Shown: positions 52,004-61,376 of the stretch, in pieces
Layout: each line of letters begins with the position of its first letter
Numbering within the stretch: position 1 is the first letter of the stretch
From: Gammaproteobacteria bacterium
GTDB taxonomy: Bacteria; Pseudomonadota; Gammaproteobacteria; Pseudomonadales; Cellvibrionaceae
DNA length: 64,000 bases
Assembly: GCA_021151835.1 (NCBI GenBank)
Contig: JAGKWO010000007.1
Span: 62,001-126,000 of the forward strand
Direction of reading: 5' to 3'
Translations under genes and position numbers: made by a program
The notes under the pieces: generated by a model
Database searches by the model: none
The model's input: only the letters and a program-made list of their open reading frames with translations
Told to the model about the DNA's origin: nothing

Positions 52004-53956
52004 ATGAAACTCGCCTTTGTTATTTTTCGCTATTTTCCGTTCGGCGGCTTGCAGCGCGATATGCTAATGCTTGCGCAGTTTTTTCAACAACAAGGGCATT
52101 CCATTACGGTTTTCTGCGAGCGATGGCAAGGTGAAAAGTTGCCGGCAATTAAGGTAATTGAAATTCCTGCACACGGTTTATTGAATGTTGCAGGGGTAAA
52201 GAATTTTGTTGAACGATTCCAAAAACAATTTGTGCACACAGAATTCGATGCATTAATTGGCTTTAACAAAATGCCCGGGCTGGATGTTTATTTTGCCGGT
52301 GACACCTGTTTCGCCTATAAGGCATTTTGTGAGCGTCACTGGTTATACCGGTTAATGCCGCGCTCGCGTTTGTACTTGCAATATGAAGCGGCAGTCTTTG
52401 GCGAGCAAAGTGCTACGCAAATTTTATCCCTGGGTGAAAGCGAAGGTAAAAAATTTGCGCGATTTTATGCTACCGCCCCTGAACGATTTGATACATTGCC
52501 GCCGGGCATTGCGCGCGCGCACATCGCCTGCGCTGATCCGAACGCCGCTTATTATGCATTGCGTGCAGAGTTCAACCTGGCTGCCGATAGTCAGGTGATT
52601 TTATGTCTCGGCTCGGGCTTCCACACTAAAGGTGTTGATATCAGCATCGCGGCATTTGCTCAGTTGCAAAAGATACATACTGAGGTTGCATTGTTGGTCG
52701 TGGGTAATGATAACCCCGATAAATATCGTGAGCAGGCTCGCTCGCTTGGTGTAGCCGATAAGGTTTTTTTCCCGGGGCCGCGTAGTCCGGTTGGCGCTTT
52801 ATTGCATGCTGCAAATGCGTTGTTGCACCCGGCGCGCAAAGAGTTGGCCGGGAATGTTATTCTGGAAGCAATGTTGTGCGGGTGCCCGGTGTTAGCCAGT
52901 GATCATTGTGGTTATGCCCATTATATTGTCGAGCATCAGCTGGGTGATTTAATTAGCGCAAATGCAACGCCCGCTGATATCGCGCAGCAATTGTGTCGAT
53001 TGTTGTCCGTCGATAAAACGCATTGGCATATCCAGGCAGATCAGCTGCAGAAAAGTACCAATATTTTTTCCCGCGCTGAATATGCGTTAGCAGCAGTTCA
53101 GAAATTGGTGCAGAAGAAAAAGTCTGCCAACAAGTCGGACAAGGCTGCAGCAAGTGCTGGTGAAACCGTGGTGCTGCGCGATGAGTTGATTGAATTATGG
53201 AAGGATAAAGTTGTATTTGATTATGTGCAGCAGTTGACCGGCCCGGTCGCGCGCGAAATGCCGGATCGCCAGACCCTGCGTTTTGAACTGGATGGCCGGG
53301 CCTATTACCGCAAATGGCATCGCGGTGTGGGCTGGGCGGAAATACTCAAAAACCTCATTCGTTTTCGCCTGCCGGTTCTCGGTGCACGCAATGAATGGGA
53401 GGCGTTGAATAAAATGCGCGCATTGGCAATTCCCACCCTGGTTCCTGTCGCTTTTGGTGAACGGGGAATAAATCCGGCGCATCAACAATCGTTTATTGTT
53501 ACGCGCGAATTGCCGGCTGTGATACAACTGGACCATTGTTTTGCGCAGCACCAAGTGTCGGCAACAGTTAAGCGTGCACTGATTACCAAAGTGGCGCAGA
53601 TCGCGCGTGAATTACATGCGGCAGGCATTAATCATCGCGATTTTTATTTGTGTCACTTTATGTTGAAGGAAGCCTCGCTCGCTACCGGTGAACCGGATGT
53701 TACCCTGGTAGATTTGCATCGCGCGCAATTGCGGGTAAAGGTTCCCGAACGCTGGCTGGTGAAAGATGTTGGCGGATTGCTGTTTTCCAGTTTGAATCTG
53801 GGGTTTAGCCGTCGTGATTACTATCGCTTTTTGACAGTCTACTTTGCCAGGGACATTCGCAGTGTATTGCGGGAACATTCGGCGCTGTTGCAAAAAATAG
53901 TACGGCGTGCGCGTAAAACCTACTTGCGTGATTTTGGGCATTTACCAAACCTGTGA
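52004..53956 (+). CDS. Fusion of LPS core glucosyltransferase (WaaG-like) and heptose kinase (WaaP-like)
   Basis: A 650-aa continuous frame with two enzymes usually encoded apart. Residues 1-365 are a GT4 WaaG-like transferase: FRYFPFGGLQRDMLMLA, then ARKELAGNVILEAMLCGCPVLASDHCGYAHYI. A Lys/Ser/Ala linker lies at about 366-386. Residues 387-650 match WaaP: RTLRFE-like LRFELDGRAYYRKWHRGVGW, NEWEAL, FIVTREL and the catalytic Asp in GINHRDFYLCHF. The product would add hexose to the core heptose and phosphorylate it. The start is 4 nt after waaF. Confidence 0.92.
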   Translation: MKLAFVIFRYFPFGGLQRDMLMLAQFFQQQGHSITVFCERWQGEKLPAIKVIEIPAHGLLNVAGVKNFVERFQKQFVHTEFDALIGFNKMPGLDVYFAGDTCFAYKAFCERHWLYRLMPRSRLYLQYEAAVFGEQSATQILSLGESEGKKFARFYATAPERFDTLPPGIARAHIACADPNAAYYALRAEFNLAADSQVILCLGSGFHTKGVDISIAAFAQLQKIHTEVALLVVGNDNPDKYREQARSLGVADKVFFPGPRSPVGALLHAANALLHPARKELAGNVILEAMLCGCPVLASDHCGYAHYIVEHQLGDLISANATPADIAQQLCRLLSVDKTHWHIQADQLQKSTNIFSRAEYALAAVQKLVQKKKSANKSDKAAASAGETVVLRDELIELWKDKVVFDYVQQLTGPVAREMPDRQTLRFELDGRAYYRKWHRGVGWAEILKNLIRFRLPVLGARNEWEALNKMRALAIPTLVPVAFGERGINPAHQQSFIVTRELPAVIQLDHCFAQHQVSATVKRALITKVAQIARELHAAGINHRDFYLCHFMLKEASLATGEPDVTLVDLHRAQLRVKVPERWLVKDVGGLLFSSLNLGFSRRDYYRFLTVYFARDIRSVLREHSALLQKIVRRARKTYLRDFGHLPNL

Positions 53957-53999
53957 GTAAATGGCGCTCATCTTTCGCCGGGGTGTCTTGCTATAAGCG

Positions 54000-54167
54000 A
54001 TGCACCTAATTTTGCTGTGGTTCATCTTGGATTGTTATTATTTGCTGTTCGTTGCCCGGCTCGGTTGTTGGCTATGGGTTATGAACCCCCTTGGCTGGGT
54101 TGACGAAGCCTTAACAGATGTTGTGCTGTTCCTGATGTCTAACGGGGGCGCACAAATGATTGGATAA
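54000..54167 (+). CDS. Possible 55-aa membrane protein before msbA
   Basis: An open frame of 55 codons from ATG 54000 to TAA 54167, ending 3 nt before msbA. The first half is very hydrophobic (LILLWFILDCYYLLFVA then GCWLWVM), compatible with one membrane helix; the tail is polar. No good ribosome-binding site lies at the right distance. It could be a real small envelope protein or a chance frame in the 214-bp gap. Confidence 0.35.
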   Translation: MHLILLWFILDCYYLLFVARLGCWLWVMNPLGWVDEALTDVVLFLMSNGGAQMIG

Positions 54168-54170
54168 TGT

Positions 54171-55946
54171 ATGGGTTCTACATCTCAAAAAAGTACTACT
54201 GTCGGTGAGGCCTCCGCCTGGGTGGTATATAAGCGCCTGCTGGGTTACGTAAAGCCCTACTTTGGATGGTTTTTACTGAGCTTTCTAGGGTTTAGTTTAT
54301 TTGGTGTATCCAGCGTTTTATTTGTAAAGATCCTGGAGAACCTGGTGAATGTGATTGCTGCCAATGATCCGACGGATCGTTACCTGGTGCCTTTGCAGGT
54401 GATTGGCGCAACCTTGTTGCGTAGCCTGGGGTCGTTTGTGGGTATTTATTTGATGTCCCGTATTGCGTTCAACATTATCCATCAGTTGCGTGTGCAGGTT
54501 TTTAATCATATGACCCAACTGCCTAACGCCACGTTCGATGAAAAAAATTCCGGTAATTTGATTTCTATTATTACTTACAACATCAACGGTGTTACCGCTG
54601 CGGCAACTGACGCAATTAAAATTTCCCTGCGTGAAGGGTTAACGGTAATTGGGTTATTCGGTTACCTGCTTTACACCGATTGGCGGCTCACTCTGGTGTT
54701 TATTGTTATCACGCCGATTATTGGTTTGATTGTTAGCGTAGTTGGAAAACGTTTGCGTCGGTTAAGCAACAAAGTGCAAAACACTGTGGGTGATTTAACC
54801 CAGGTAACCGGCGAAATGATTAATGGTTTTAAGGTGATGCGCAGCTTTGGCGGCGAGGAATATGAGAAGAAACGTTTCGAAACAGTAAGCAAACAAAATT
54901 TGCAGCAAAATATGAAAATCGTAACGACGTCTGCTGCAAATACACCATTGATTCAATTAATTATCGCGTGTGCTATCGGGCTGCTGATTTTTGTTGCGCT
55001 CACGTTTATGGAAATTAAAGATCCGGCAATTTTTGTTGCGTACATGACATCGGTTGCAGGCATTCTTCCAGCGATGCGCAAGTTGGGTGAGGTCGCACCT
55101 ACTATTTTAAAAGGCGTAGCTGCTGCGGATAGTGTATTTACATTGCTGGATTCGGATACCGAAAAAGATGAAGGCAAGCATCGGGTGGCGCGAGCACGTG
55201 GTGATGTCAGTTTTGACAATGTAGTATTTGGTTACCCCAACCAGCCAGAGCCAGCACTGAAAAAAATTAATTTGCAGGTTAAAGCCGGCGAAGTGGTGGC
55301 GTTGGTGGGTAAATCCGGTAGCGGTAAATCGACATTGGTAAGTTTATTAAACCGTTTTCATGATGTGAACGCGGGTGAAATCCGTATTGATAATGTGCCA
55401 GTCAACGATTACCAGCTCAGTAATTTACGTGAACAAATTGCGTTGGTGAATCAACAAGTCACCCTGTTCAATGATAGTGTGGCGGGCAATATTGGTTACG
55501 GAAGCTTGCGAAGCCGGACACCGGAAGAAATTCGTAAAGCGGCTGATGCCGCCTATGCAACAGAATTTATACAGCAGTTACCGGAAGGTTTTAATACACT
55601 GATCGGTGAGTCGGGCACGCGCTTGTCGGGCGGCCAGCGGCAACGTTTGGCGATCGCCCGCGCTATTTTGAAAGACGCGCCAATTTTAATTCTGGATGAA
55701 GCGACCTCTGCACTCGATAATGAGTCTGAGCGTTTTATTCAGGCTGCTCTTGAACAAGTAATGAAAGGGCGAACCACTTTTGTTATTGCTCATCGGTTAA
55801 GTACTATTGAGCAAGCAGATCGAATCCTGGTGATGGATCACGGGGAGATAGTTGAGCAGGGAACGCATAGCGAACTCCTGGTGAAAAATGGTTACTATGC
55901 TCGTTTGTATTCTAGCCCTCTTGAATACGGTGTTAGTGATTCCTGA
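54171..55946 (+). CDS. msbA: Lipid A export ABC transporter MsbA
   Basis: A 591-aa half-transporter: six transmembrane helices (about 25-320) and a C-terminal ATPase with Walker A GKSGSGKST, signature LSGGQRQRLAIARAIL and Walker B ILILDEATSALD. MsbA flips core-lipid A across the inner membrane. Context between waaF/waaG-waaP and hldE supports MsbA over a generic drug exporter. Confidence 0.94.
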   Translation: MGSTSQKSTTVGEASAWVVYKRLLGYVKPYFGWFLLSFLGFSLFGVSSVLFVKILENLVNVIAANDPTDRYLVPLQVIGATLLRSLGSFVGIYLMSRIAFNIIHQLRVQVFNHMTQLPNATFDEKNSGNLISIITYNINGVTAAATDAIKISLREGLTVIGLFGYLLYTDWRLTLVFIVITPIIGLIVSVVGKRLRRLSNKVQNTVGDLTQVTGEMINGFKVMRSFGGEEYEKKRFETVSKQNLQQNMKIVTTSAANTPLIQLIIACAIGLLIFVALTFMEIKDPAIFVAYMTSVAGILPAMRKLGEVAPTILKGVAAADSVFTLLDSDTEKDEGKHRVARARGDVSFDNVVFGYPNQPEPALKKINLQVKAGEVVALVGKSGSGKSTLVSLLNRFHDVNAGEIRIDNVPVNDYQLSNLREQIALVNQQVTLFNDSVAGNIGYGSLRSRTPEEIRKAADAAYATEFIQQLPEGFNTLIGESGTRLSGGQRQRLAIARAILKDAPILILDEATSALDNESERFIQAALEQVMKGRTTFVIAHRLSTIEQADRILVMDHGEIVEQGTHSELLVKNGYYARLYSSPLEYGVSDS

Positions 55947-56025
55947 GTGCTCCTCGGTATGTGGAGGAACGAATGTTAATAAGTGTCATAGTGTTGGAAG
56001 TGGTTACAACGGAATTGATTAATAG

Positions 56026-57462
56026 ATGCTAAATCCTATGCATATATCTATGCCAAATTTTGAAGCTACCCGTGTGTTGGTGGTAGGTGATGTGATGCTT
56101 GACCGCTACTGGCATGGCATCAGTACAAGAATATCGCCCGAAGCGCCGGTACCGGTGGTGAAAGTCGATCAAATTCAGGACCGCCCCGGTGGCGGAGCCA
56201 ACGTAGCGCTCAATATGGCTGCGTTGGGAGTAGGTGTTTCATTGATTGGTGTTGTTGGCCAGGACAGGGAGGGGCAGATACTGGAATCCTTCCTTAAAAC
56301 CGCAGGCATCGATATTGATTTTCAGCAATCATCGAATAAACCCACCATTACAAAATTACGCGTCGTGAGCCGTCATCAGCAATTATTGCGGATGGATTTT
56401 GAAGACACATTTGATGCATCTGATAGCTCAACGTTCGCTGAGAAAGTTAAACAGCAAATTACTGGTGCGGATGTGCTGGTGTTGTCTGATTACGCCAAAG
56501 GCAGCCTGCAGGATTGCCAGGCTCTGATAAGTATTGCGCGCGCAGCGGGTGTTCCGGTGCTGGTTGATCCCAAAGGCCAGGATTTTGTGCGTTACCGGGG
56601 AGCAACGATATTAACCCCCAATTTCCATGAGTTTGAATCCGTAGTCGGTAAATGTTCAAGTGAGCACGACCTGATTGATAAAGGTGAAATACTCATGCGT
56701 GAGCTGGAGTTGCATGCGCTTCTGATAACCCGCGGAGAACATGGGATGACCCTGCTGAGACCGGGTTTGTCGGAGTTTCATCTACCGGCTCGTGGCCTGG
56801 AAGTCTTTGATGTGACCGGCGCTGGTGATACGGTCATTGCCACATTGGCAGCGGCCATTGCGGCGGGACAACCATTGCCGGAGGCGACAGCGTTGGCCAA
56901 CCTTGCTGCGGGTATTGTTGTTGGCAAGTTGGGTACTGCGGCGGTAAGTGGTCCGGAGTTGCGGCGTGCCATCATCGCTGAGCAGGGGGCGCAACGCGGT
57001 GTCGTCACTGAAGAGCAATTGTTATTGGCCATTGAAGATGCCCGTGCAAGCGGTGAGCGGTTGGTATTTACCAATGGTTGCTTCGATATTATCCATGCGG
57101 GCCATGTTGGTTATCTGGAAGAAGCCCGCAAACAGGGGGATCGCCTTATTGTGGCGGTAAATTCGGACCCCTCTATCCGCCGGTTGAAAGGCAGTGGCCG
57201 CCCGATTAACCCGCTTGATCGCCGTATGGCTGTGCTGGCAGGATTGGAGGCAGTGGATTGGGTGGTGTCTTTTGATGAAGATACACCTGAACGTTTACTG
57301 CGCCGAGTGAAGCCCGATGTTCTGGTTAAGGGCGGTGACTATCGCGAAGACCAGGTTGTGGGTGGGAATATCGTGAAGGCTTACGGCGGCAAGGTTAAAG
57401 TCCTTAGCTTTTTTGATAATTGTTCAACAACATCCATCGTGAATAAAATTCGCAAACAATAG
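56026..57462 (+). CDS. hldE: Bifunctional heptose 7-phosphate kinase / heptose 1-phosphate adenylyltransferase
   Basis: A 478-aa enzyme of ADP-L-glycero-D-manno-heptose synthesis. The PfkB-type kinase domain (about 10-325) has GGGANVALNMAALG and DVTGAGDTVIA. The C-terminal nucleotidyltransferase (about 345-478) has FTNGCFDIIHAGH with the HxGH motif. Several starts are possible (56026, 56041, 56053); 56026 is used here. It supplies the donor for WaaF, encoded in the same locus. Confidence 0.96.
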   Translation: MLNPMHISMPNFEATRVLVVGDVMLDRYWHGISTRISPEAPVPVVKVDQIQDRPGGGANVALNMAALGVGVSLIGVVGQDREGQILESFLKTAGIDIDFQQSSNKPTITKLRVVSRHQQLLRMDFEDTFDASDSSTFAEKVKQQITGADVLVLSDYAKGSLQDCQALISIARAAGVPVLVDPKGQDFVRYRGATILTPNFHEFESVVGKCSSEHDLIDKGEILMRELELHALLITRGEHGMTLLRPGLSEFHLPARGLEVFDVTGAGDTVIATLAAAIAAGQPLPEATALANLAAGIVVGKLGTAAVSGPELRRAIIAEQGAQRGVVTEEQLLLAIEDARASGERLVFTNGCFDIIHAGHVGYLEEARKQGDRLIVAVNSDPSIRRLKGSGRPINPLDRRMAVLAGLEAVDWVVSFDEDTPERLLRRVKPDVLVKGGDYREDQVVGGNIVKAYGGKVKVLSFFDNCSTTSIVNKIRKQ

Positions 57463-57480
57463 TTTTTCGCCAATAAAAAA

Positions 57481-57502
57481 GCCTCCACCTGGAGGCTTTT
57501 TT
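57481..57502. terminator. Rho-independent terminator between hldE and yqhD
   Basis: GCCTCC-ACCT-GGAGGC (57481-57496) with an A-run before and T-run after serves the convergent hldE and yqhD genes. Confidence 0.9.
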
Positions 57503-57522
57503 GTTTCTGTCATCGGAATTTA

Positions 57523-58677
57523 TCAGGCCGCAAGTTCCAGTATTTCACGCGAGGCTTCAGGTGTGATCACTCCGTGTTCGCCCAATGCAAGCAAGTCATG
57601 CTTTACTAGCATATCAACCAGTTTAGGGATGGATTCACGCCCCACGCCGTAACCGCTTAGTGTTGTCGGGTTGCCCATTTGTTCGAAGAACTGGCGGGTT
57701 GCAGCGATAGCGGCATCAATCAATTCCTCTTCATTCGATTGCATAAGCCCCCAGACGCGACGCCCGTACTGCACAAGTTTGCCGTGTTTTTTCGCCCGTT
57801 GATGCTGCATCACGGCTGGTAAAACTACCGACAGGGTTTGTGCGTGATCCAGCCCGTGCATGGCAGTGAGTTCGTGGCCAATCATATGGGTCGCCCAGTC
57901 TTGCGGCACACCCACACCGATCAGGCCATTCAACGCCATGGTTGCTGCCCACATTACATTGGCGCGCACCTGGTAATTGGTAGGTTCTTTCAAGGCGCGC
58001 GGGCCTTCTTCGATCAGGGTCATCAACAGGCCTTCGGCAAAGCGATCCTGGACTTTTGCATCCACCGGATAAGTCAGGTACTGCTCCATGATGTGGACGA
58101 ATGCATCGACCACACCATTCGCAATTTGGCGTGGCGGCAAACTGTAGGTGGTGGTTGGATCAAGAATGGCGAATCGGGGATAAACCAATGGGCTGCCAAA
58201 CGCGAGCTTTTCCTGGGTGGATGCACGGGTGATTACCGAGTTGCCATTACTTTCAGTTCCGGTTGCGGGCAGAGTCAGGACGCAACCGATTGGCAGTGCG
58301 GAATGGAAAGCCTGGTTTTTGGCCATGATGTCCCACGGTTCCCCATCAAAATCGACCGCTGCCGCAATCAGCTTTGTGCCGTCAATAACACTGCCGCCGC
58401 CCACCGGCAACAGGAAGTCGATTTTTTCTTTCTTAACCAGCTCAACGGCTTTCATCAGGGTTTCGTAGTGAGGGTTAGGCTCAATCCCGCCAAATTCAAA
58501 CCAGGTTTTTCCTTCCAGCGCTTGCACGACCTGGTTGTAAACACCGTTTTTCTTGATCGATCCGCCGCCATAGGTAACCAGGACCCTGGCATTGGCTGGA
58601 ACCAAATTGGCGAGTTCTTTTATCTGGCCTTCACCGAAAACGATTTTAGTGGGATTGGAGAATATAAAATTTTGCAT
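57523..58677 (-). CDS. yqhD: Iron/zinc-dependent alcohol dehydrogenase YqhD type
   Basis: A 384-aa group III metal-dependent alcohol dehydrogenase that reduces short aldehydes with NADPH. GGGS (39-DNA-type TYGGGSIKKNG) binds the cofactor, and metal ligands are visible in GVVDAFVHIMEQY and in HMIGHELTAMHGLDHAQTL. Length and sequence match YqhD/BDH. It is followed by the Rieske gene cluster in the opposite order and seems to be monocistronic. Confidence 0.93.
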   Translation of the reverse strand: MQNFIFSNPTKIVFGEGQIKELANLVPANARVLVTYGGGSIKKNGVYNQVVQALEGKTWFEFGGIEPNPHYETLMKAVELVKKEKIDFLLPVGGGSVIDGTKLIAAAVDFDGEPWDIMAKNQAFHSALPIGCVLTLPATGTESNGNSVITRASTQEKLAFGSPLVYPRFAILDPTTTYSLPPRQIANGVVDAFVHIMEQYLTYPVDAKVQDRFAEGLLMTLIEEGPRALKEPTNYQVRANVMWAATMALNGLIGVGVPQDWATHMIGHELTAMHGLDHAQTLSVVLPAVMQHQRAKKHGKLVQYGRRVWGLMQSNEEELIDAAIAATRQFFEQMGNPTTLSGYGVGRESIPKLVDMLVKHDLLALGEHGVITPEASREILELAA

Positions 58678-58761
58678 GAGTAATCTCTCCGTGCTGTTGT
58701 GTACTAGTGGAGTGCGACTCTGGCGAGTCTTGTGGGTTTATTCAATGCTGCTTACGCAAAT

Positions 58762-59106
58762 TTACGACGGCAGGATCCAGATACTATTGTTGATGATCTG
58801 GTGGGGAATTGCCTGCAAGCTGCGCCCGGTACACGGGCCTGAAACACATTGACCTGAGTTGATAACAAACAAAGCACCGTGGTTAGCGCATTGGATCATG
58901 CTGCCGCTGCTATCCAAGAACTGGTCCGCTGTCCATTCAAGCGGGATTCCCAGATGCGGGCAGCTATTGCTATAAACATAAACAGTTCCGCAATCATTCA
59001 CCGCAAATACTTTGTTACTTGCAAACCCCTTGCTGCTGCCTTCAGGTAAATCATCCAAAGTGCAGAGCAAGGTTAATTGTGTTGCTGGCTTTTCAGGGGA
59101 CGTCAT
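58762..59106 (-). CDS. Rieske [2Fe-2S] ferredoxin-like protein
   Basis: A 114-aa soluble single-domain Rieske protein. The cluster ligands are in CPHLGIPL (about 49-56) and CANHGALF (about 73-80). Its ATG overlaps the stop of the HtrA-type protease gene by 4 nt, so translation is coupled. Members of this group resemble NirD or dioxygenase ferredoxins, but no oxygenase or nitrite reductase lies nearby. Its partner is unknown. Confidence 0.88.
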   Translation of the reverse strand: MTSPEKPATQLTLLCTLDDLPEGSSKGFASNKVFAVNDCGTVYVYSNSCPHLGIPLEWTADQFLDSSGSMIQCANHGALFVINSGQCVSGPCTGRSLQAIPHQIINNSIWILPS

Positions 59107-60146
59107 TGCGGGGCAATAAGGCGCACTTTACGGGTCAGCAATTTGCCTTCACGTACCACACTGACATTCACCTTATCGCCGGGTTTGTAATGTTCCAATG
59201 CGCTGAGCAGTTGGTCATCATTGGTAACCGGATAATCTTCAATCGCGACTATCACATCCCCCAGGCTGATTTGGCCCCAATTGTTGCGTTTGGCACCTTG
59301 CAAACCGGCTTCAGCCGCCGGCGAGTTGGGTTCAATACGCAAAATCGGTACACCTTCAATCCCTATCTGTTGGGCCCATTGATCTGGCGCCACAGCGATA
59401 CCCAGCACCGGGCGAACAATTCGCCCGTGGGCAATCAGCTCGGGTACCACTTCTTTTACGGTATTAACCGGAATTGCAAAGCCAATCCCGGCGCTGGCGC
59501 CGCTCGGGCTGTAGATCATGGTGTTAACACCAATCAATTTCCCCTCGGAGTTGAGCAATGGGCCACCGGAGTTGCCGGGGTTAATGGCTGCATCAGTCTG
59601 GATAACATTGGTGATCTTGCGCTGGTTGGGCGATTCAATTTCCCGCCCCAGTGCACTGACTACGCCGGTAGTGAGGGTTGCATCCAAACCAAACGGGTTG
59701 CCAATTGCCAATACTTTGCGGCCCACACGCAAATCGCCCGAATCCCCCAGCGGCAAAGCTTTGAGCTTGGCCGCCGGAGCATCGATTTTAAGCACGGCGA
59801 TATCGCGTTCCGGGGCAAGCCCCACCACGGTTGCCGGCCAATTGGACTGGTCTTGAAGGGTGATAGTGATTTTGCGCGCGCCCTCTACTACATGGAAATT
59901 GGTCACTATGTAGCCTTTATCATCCCATACAAATCCGGTTCCCGAGCCACGGGGCATAGTAACCAGATCGAATGAGTAGGGATCACGGGCGAGTTGTTGG
60001 TTGGTGACGAACACTACACTGGGGCGCGAAACCTCAAACACTTCCATGCTGTTCTTTTCGTCATCGGTAGAAAATGCCTGAACGGTCGCGCTCATGGCGC
60101 TGGCGCCGGTCAGGACACTGAGTACAAGCCAGCGCCAGAGTTTCAT
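59103..60146 (-). CDS. HtrA/DegP-like serine protease with one PDZ domain
   Basis: A 347-aa periplasmic protease with a signal peptide (1-24, VQA-FS). The triad is His in TNFHVVEG, Asp in ERDIAVLK and Ser in GNSGGPLL. One PDZ domain ends the protein (about 250-347, GDVIVAIEDYPV). Single-PDZ length fits the DegS/plant Deg1-like branch rather than DegP. The start at 60146 (MKLWRW) is chosen over an upstream TTG at 60164. It follows htpX by 21 bp, so the operon is envelope-quality-control themed. Confidence 0.92.
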   Translation of the reverse strand: MKLWRWLVLSVLTGASAMSATVQAFSTDDEKNSMEVFEVSRPSVVFVTNQQLARDPYSFDLVTMPRGSGTGFVWDDKGYIVTNFHVVEGARKITITLQDQSNWPATVVGLAPERDIAVLKIDAPAAKLKALPLGDSGDLRVGRKVLAIGNPFGLDATLTTGVVSALGREIESPNQRKITNVIQTDAAINPGNSGGPLLNSEGKLIGVNTMIYSPSGASAGIGFAIPVNTVKEVVPELIAHGRIVRPVLGIAVAPDQWAQQIGIEGVPILRIEPNSPAAEAGLQGAKRNNWGQISLGDVIVAIEDYPVTNDDQLLSALEHYKPGDKVNVSVVREGKLLTRKVRLIAPQ

Positions 60147-60167
60147 GGGGACGGTCTCCAGCAAGGA

Positions 60168-61058
60168 TTAAGCAGCGTCACGTAACGCTTGAATACGCGC
60201 TTCCAGGGGGGGATGGCTTGCAAACAGATTACGCACGCCACCGCTGATACCGAAAGCACGCATGCTGGTTGGCAATGGGCTTTCCGCTCCGGCATTGGTT
60301 TCAGCCTGCAAACGCTGCAAAGCGCGGATCATGGCACCGCGGTCTGCCAGGGTTGCACCGGCTTCATCGGCCCGATATTCGCGATAGCGGGAGAACGCCG
60401 CTACGATCATGGATGCAAGGATACCTAACACGATTTCTGCGATGAAAGTGGTAATCATGAAGGCAAAGCCACGGCCATCTTCATTTTTAAATACAACGCG
60501 GTCCACCAGGTCGCCGATAATACGCGCGAAGAACATTACAAAGGTGTTTACTACGCCCTGGATCAGGCTCAGGGTAATCATATCGCCATTGGCAACGTGA
60601 CCGATTTCATGGGCCAGCACGGCTTTCACTTCATCGCGCTCAAACCGTTGTAGCAAGCCAAGGCTCACCGCCACCAACGCGGCATTGCGGTTCCAGCCTG
60701 TGGCAAATGCATTGGATTCCTGGGCAGCGAAAACACCGATTTCCGGGGTTTTAATACCGGCTTTCTGGGACAGCTCAACAACAGTATCTACCAGCCATTG
60801 TTCATCGGCGTTGCGCGGTTGTTCGATCAACTGCACGCCCATGGTTTTTTTGGCCATCCACTTGGACAAAAACAGGGAAATAAAAGAGCCGACAAAGCCG
60901 AAAACGGCACAGAAAATCAGCAGGTTTTGCAAATCCAGGCCGCCTGCGGTGCGGTAATTACCAACACCCAGCAAGCTTAAAACTACACCTGCCACCAGCA
61001 TTACAGCAAGGTTAGTGAGTAAAAACAGGCCTATGCGTAACACGATATTATCTCCCAT
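60168..61058 (-). CDS. htpX: Membrane-bound zinc metalloprotease HtpX
   Basis: A 296-aa heat-shock-associated protease of the inner membrane. Two N-terminal helices (about 8-28 and 40-62), the zinc site HEIGHVANGD near residue 140, and two more hydrophobic stretches are in place. It degrades damaged membrane proteins together with FtsH. As the first gene of the operon it precedes the HtrA and Rieske genes. Confidence 0.96.
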   Translation of the reverse strand: MGDNIVLRIGLFLLTNLAVMLVAGVVLSLLGVGNYRTAGGLDLQNLLIFCAVFGFVGSFISLFLSKWMAKKTMGVQLIEQPRNADEQWLVDTVVELSQKAGIKTPEIGVFAAQESNAFATGWNRNAALVAVSLGLLQRFERDEVKAVLAHEIGHVANGDMITLSLIQGVVNTFVMFFARIIGDLVDRVVFKNEDGRGFAFMITTFIAEIVLGILASMIVAAFSRYREYRADEAGATLADRGAMIRALQRLQAETNAGAESPLPTSMRAFGISGGVRNLFASHPPLEARIQALRDAA

Positions 61059-61165
61059 GGGTTATATAAGATTCGCTGCTTAATACGCAGCATCGCGGGA
61101 GTATATGTGTACGAGGCGTAAAAATTTCAACCGTAAACGGTGTTAAGAAAGGAAAACCCGGCAAT

Positions 61166-61376
61166 AAAAATGGCCGCCTCAAGGGCGGCCCAAGCAACCG
61201 TGTTAGCCGAGAGACCTTCGGAGAGGAAAGCCCCAGGGGGTGAGTAAACTCGCTAATCGACTTGCAGGGCGATTAAGGATTCTACTCAACTGCTGTGCGG
61301 GAGATGCCATACAGCAGTGAGTTAATAATAATCTTTCTCACCTATAAGTCAATTCTTTTTTGAGAATTATTCTTAT
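61166..61376 (-). ncRNA. Structured 3' region or candidate small RNA ending in a terminator
   Basis: On the minus strand, the 186 nt after the cyclic-nucleotide-binding gene hold a perfect hairpin CTGCTGT/ACAGCAG, a CCGA/TCGG stem, then the terminator GGCCGCC-loop-GGGCGGCC with five T (61166-61190). This is long for a plain 3' UTR and could be a processed or independent small RNA. An AT-rich stretch with AATTCT/AGAATT lies at the gene-proximal end. The remainder, 61059-61165, is the htpX leader with nothing notable. Confidence 0.4.

Noticed and set aside
57838..58683. 281-codon frame on the plus strand
   Set aside because: It is fully antisense to yqhD, whose motifs are intact; the protein has no recognisable domain.
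59019..59975. 318-codon frame on the plus strand
   Set aside because: It is antisense to the HtrA-like protease gene with its clear catalytic triad.
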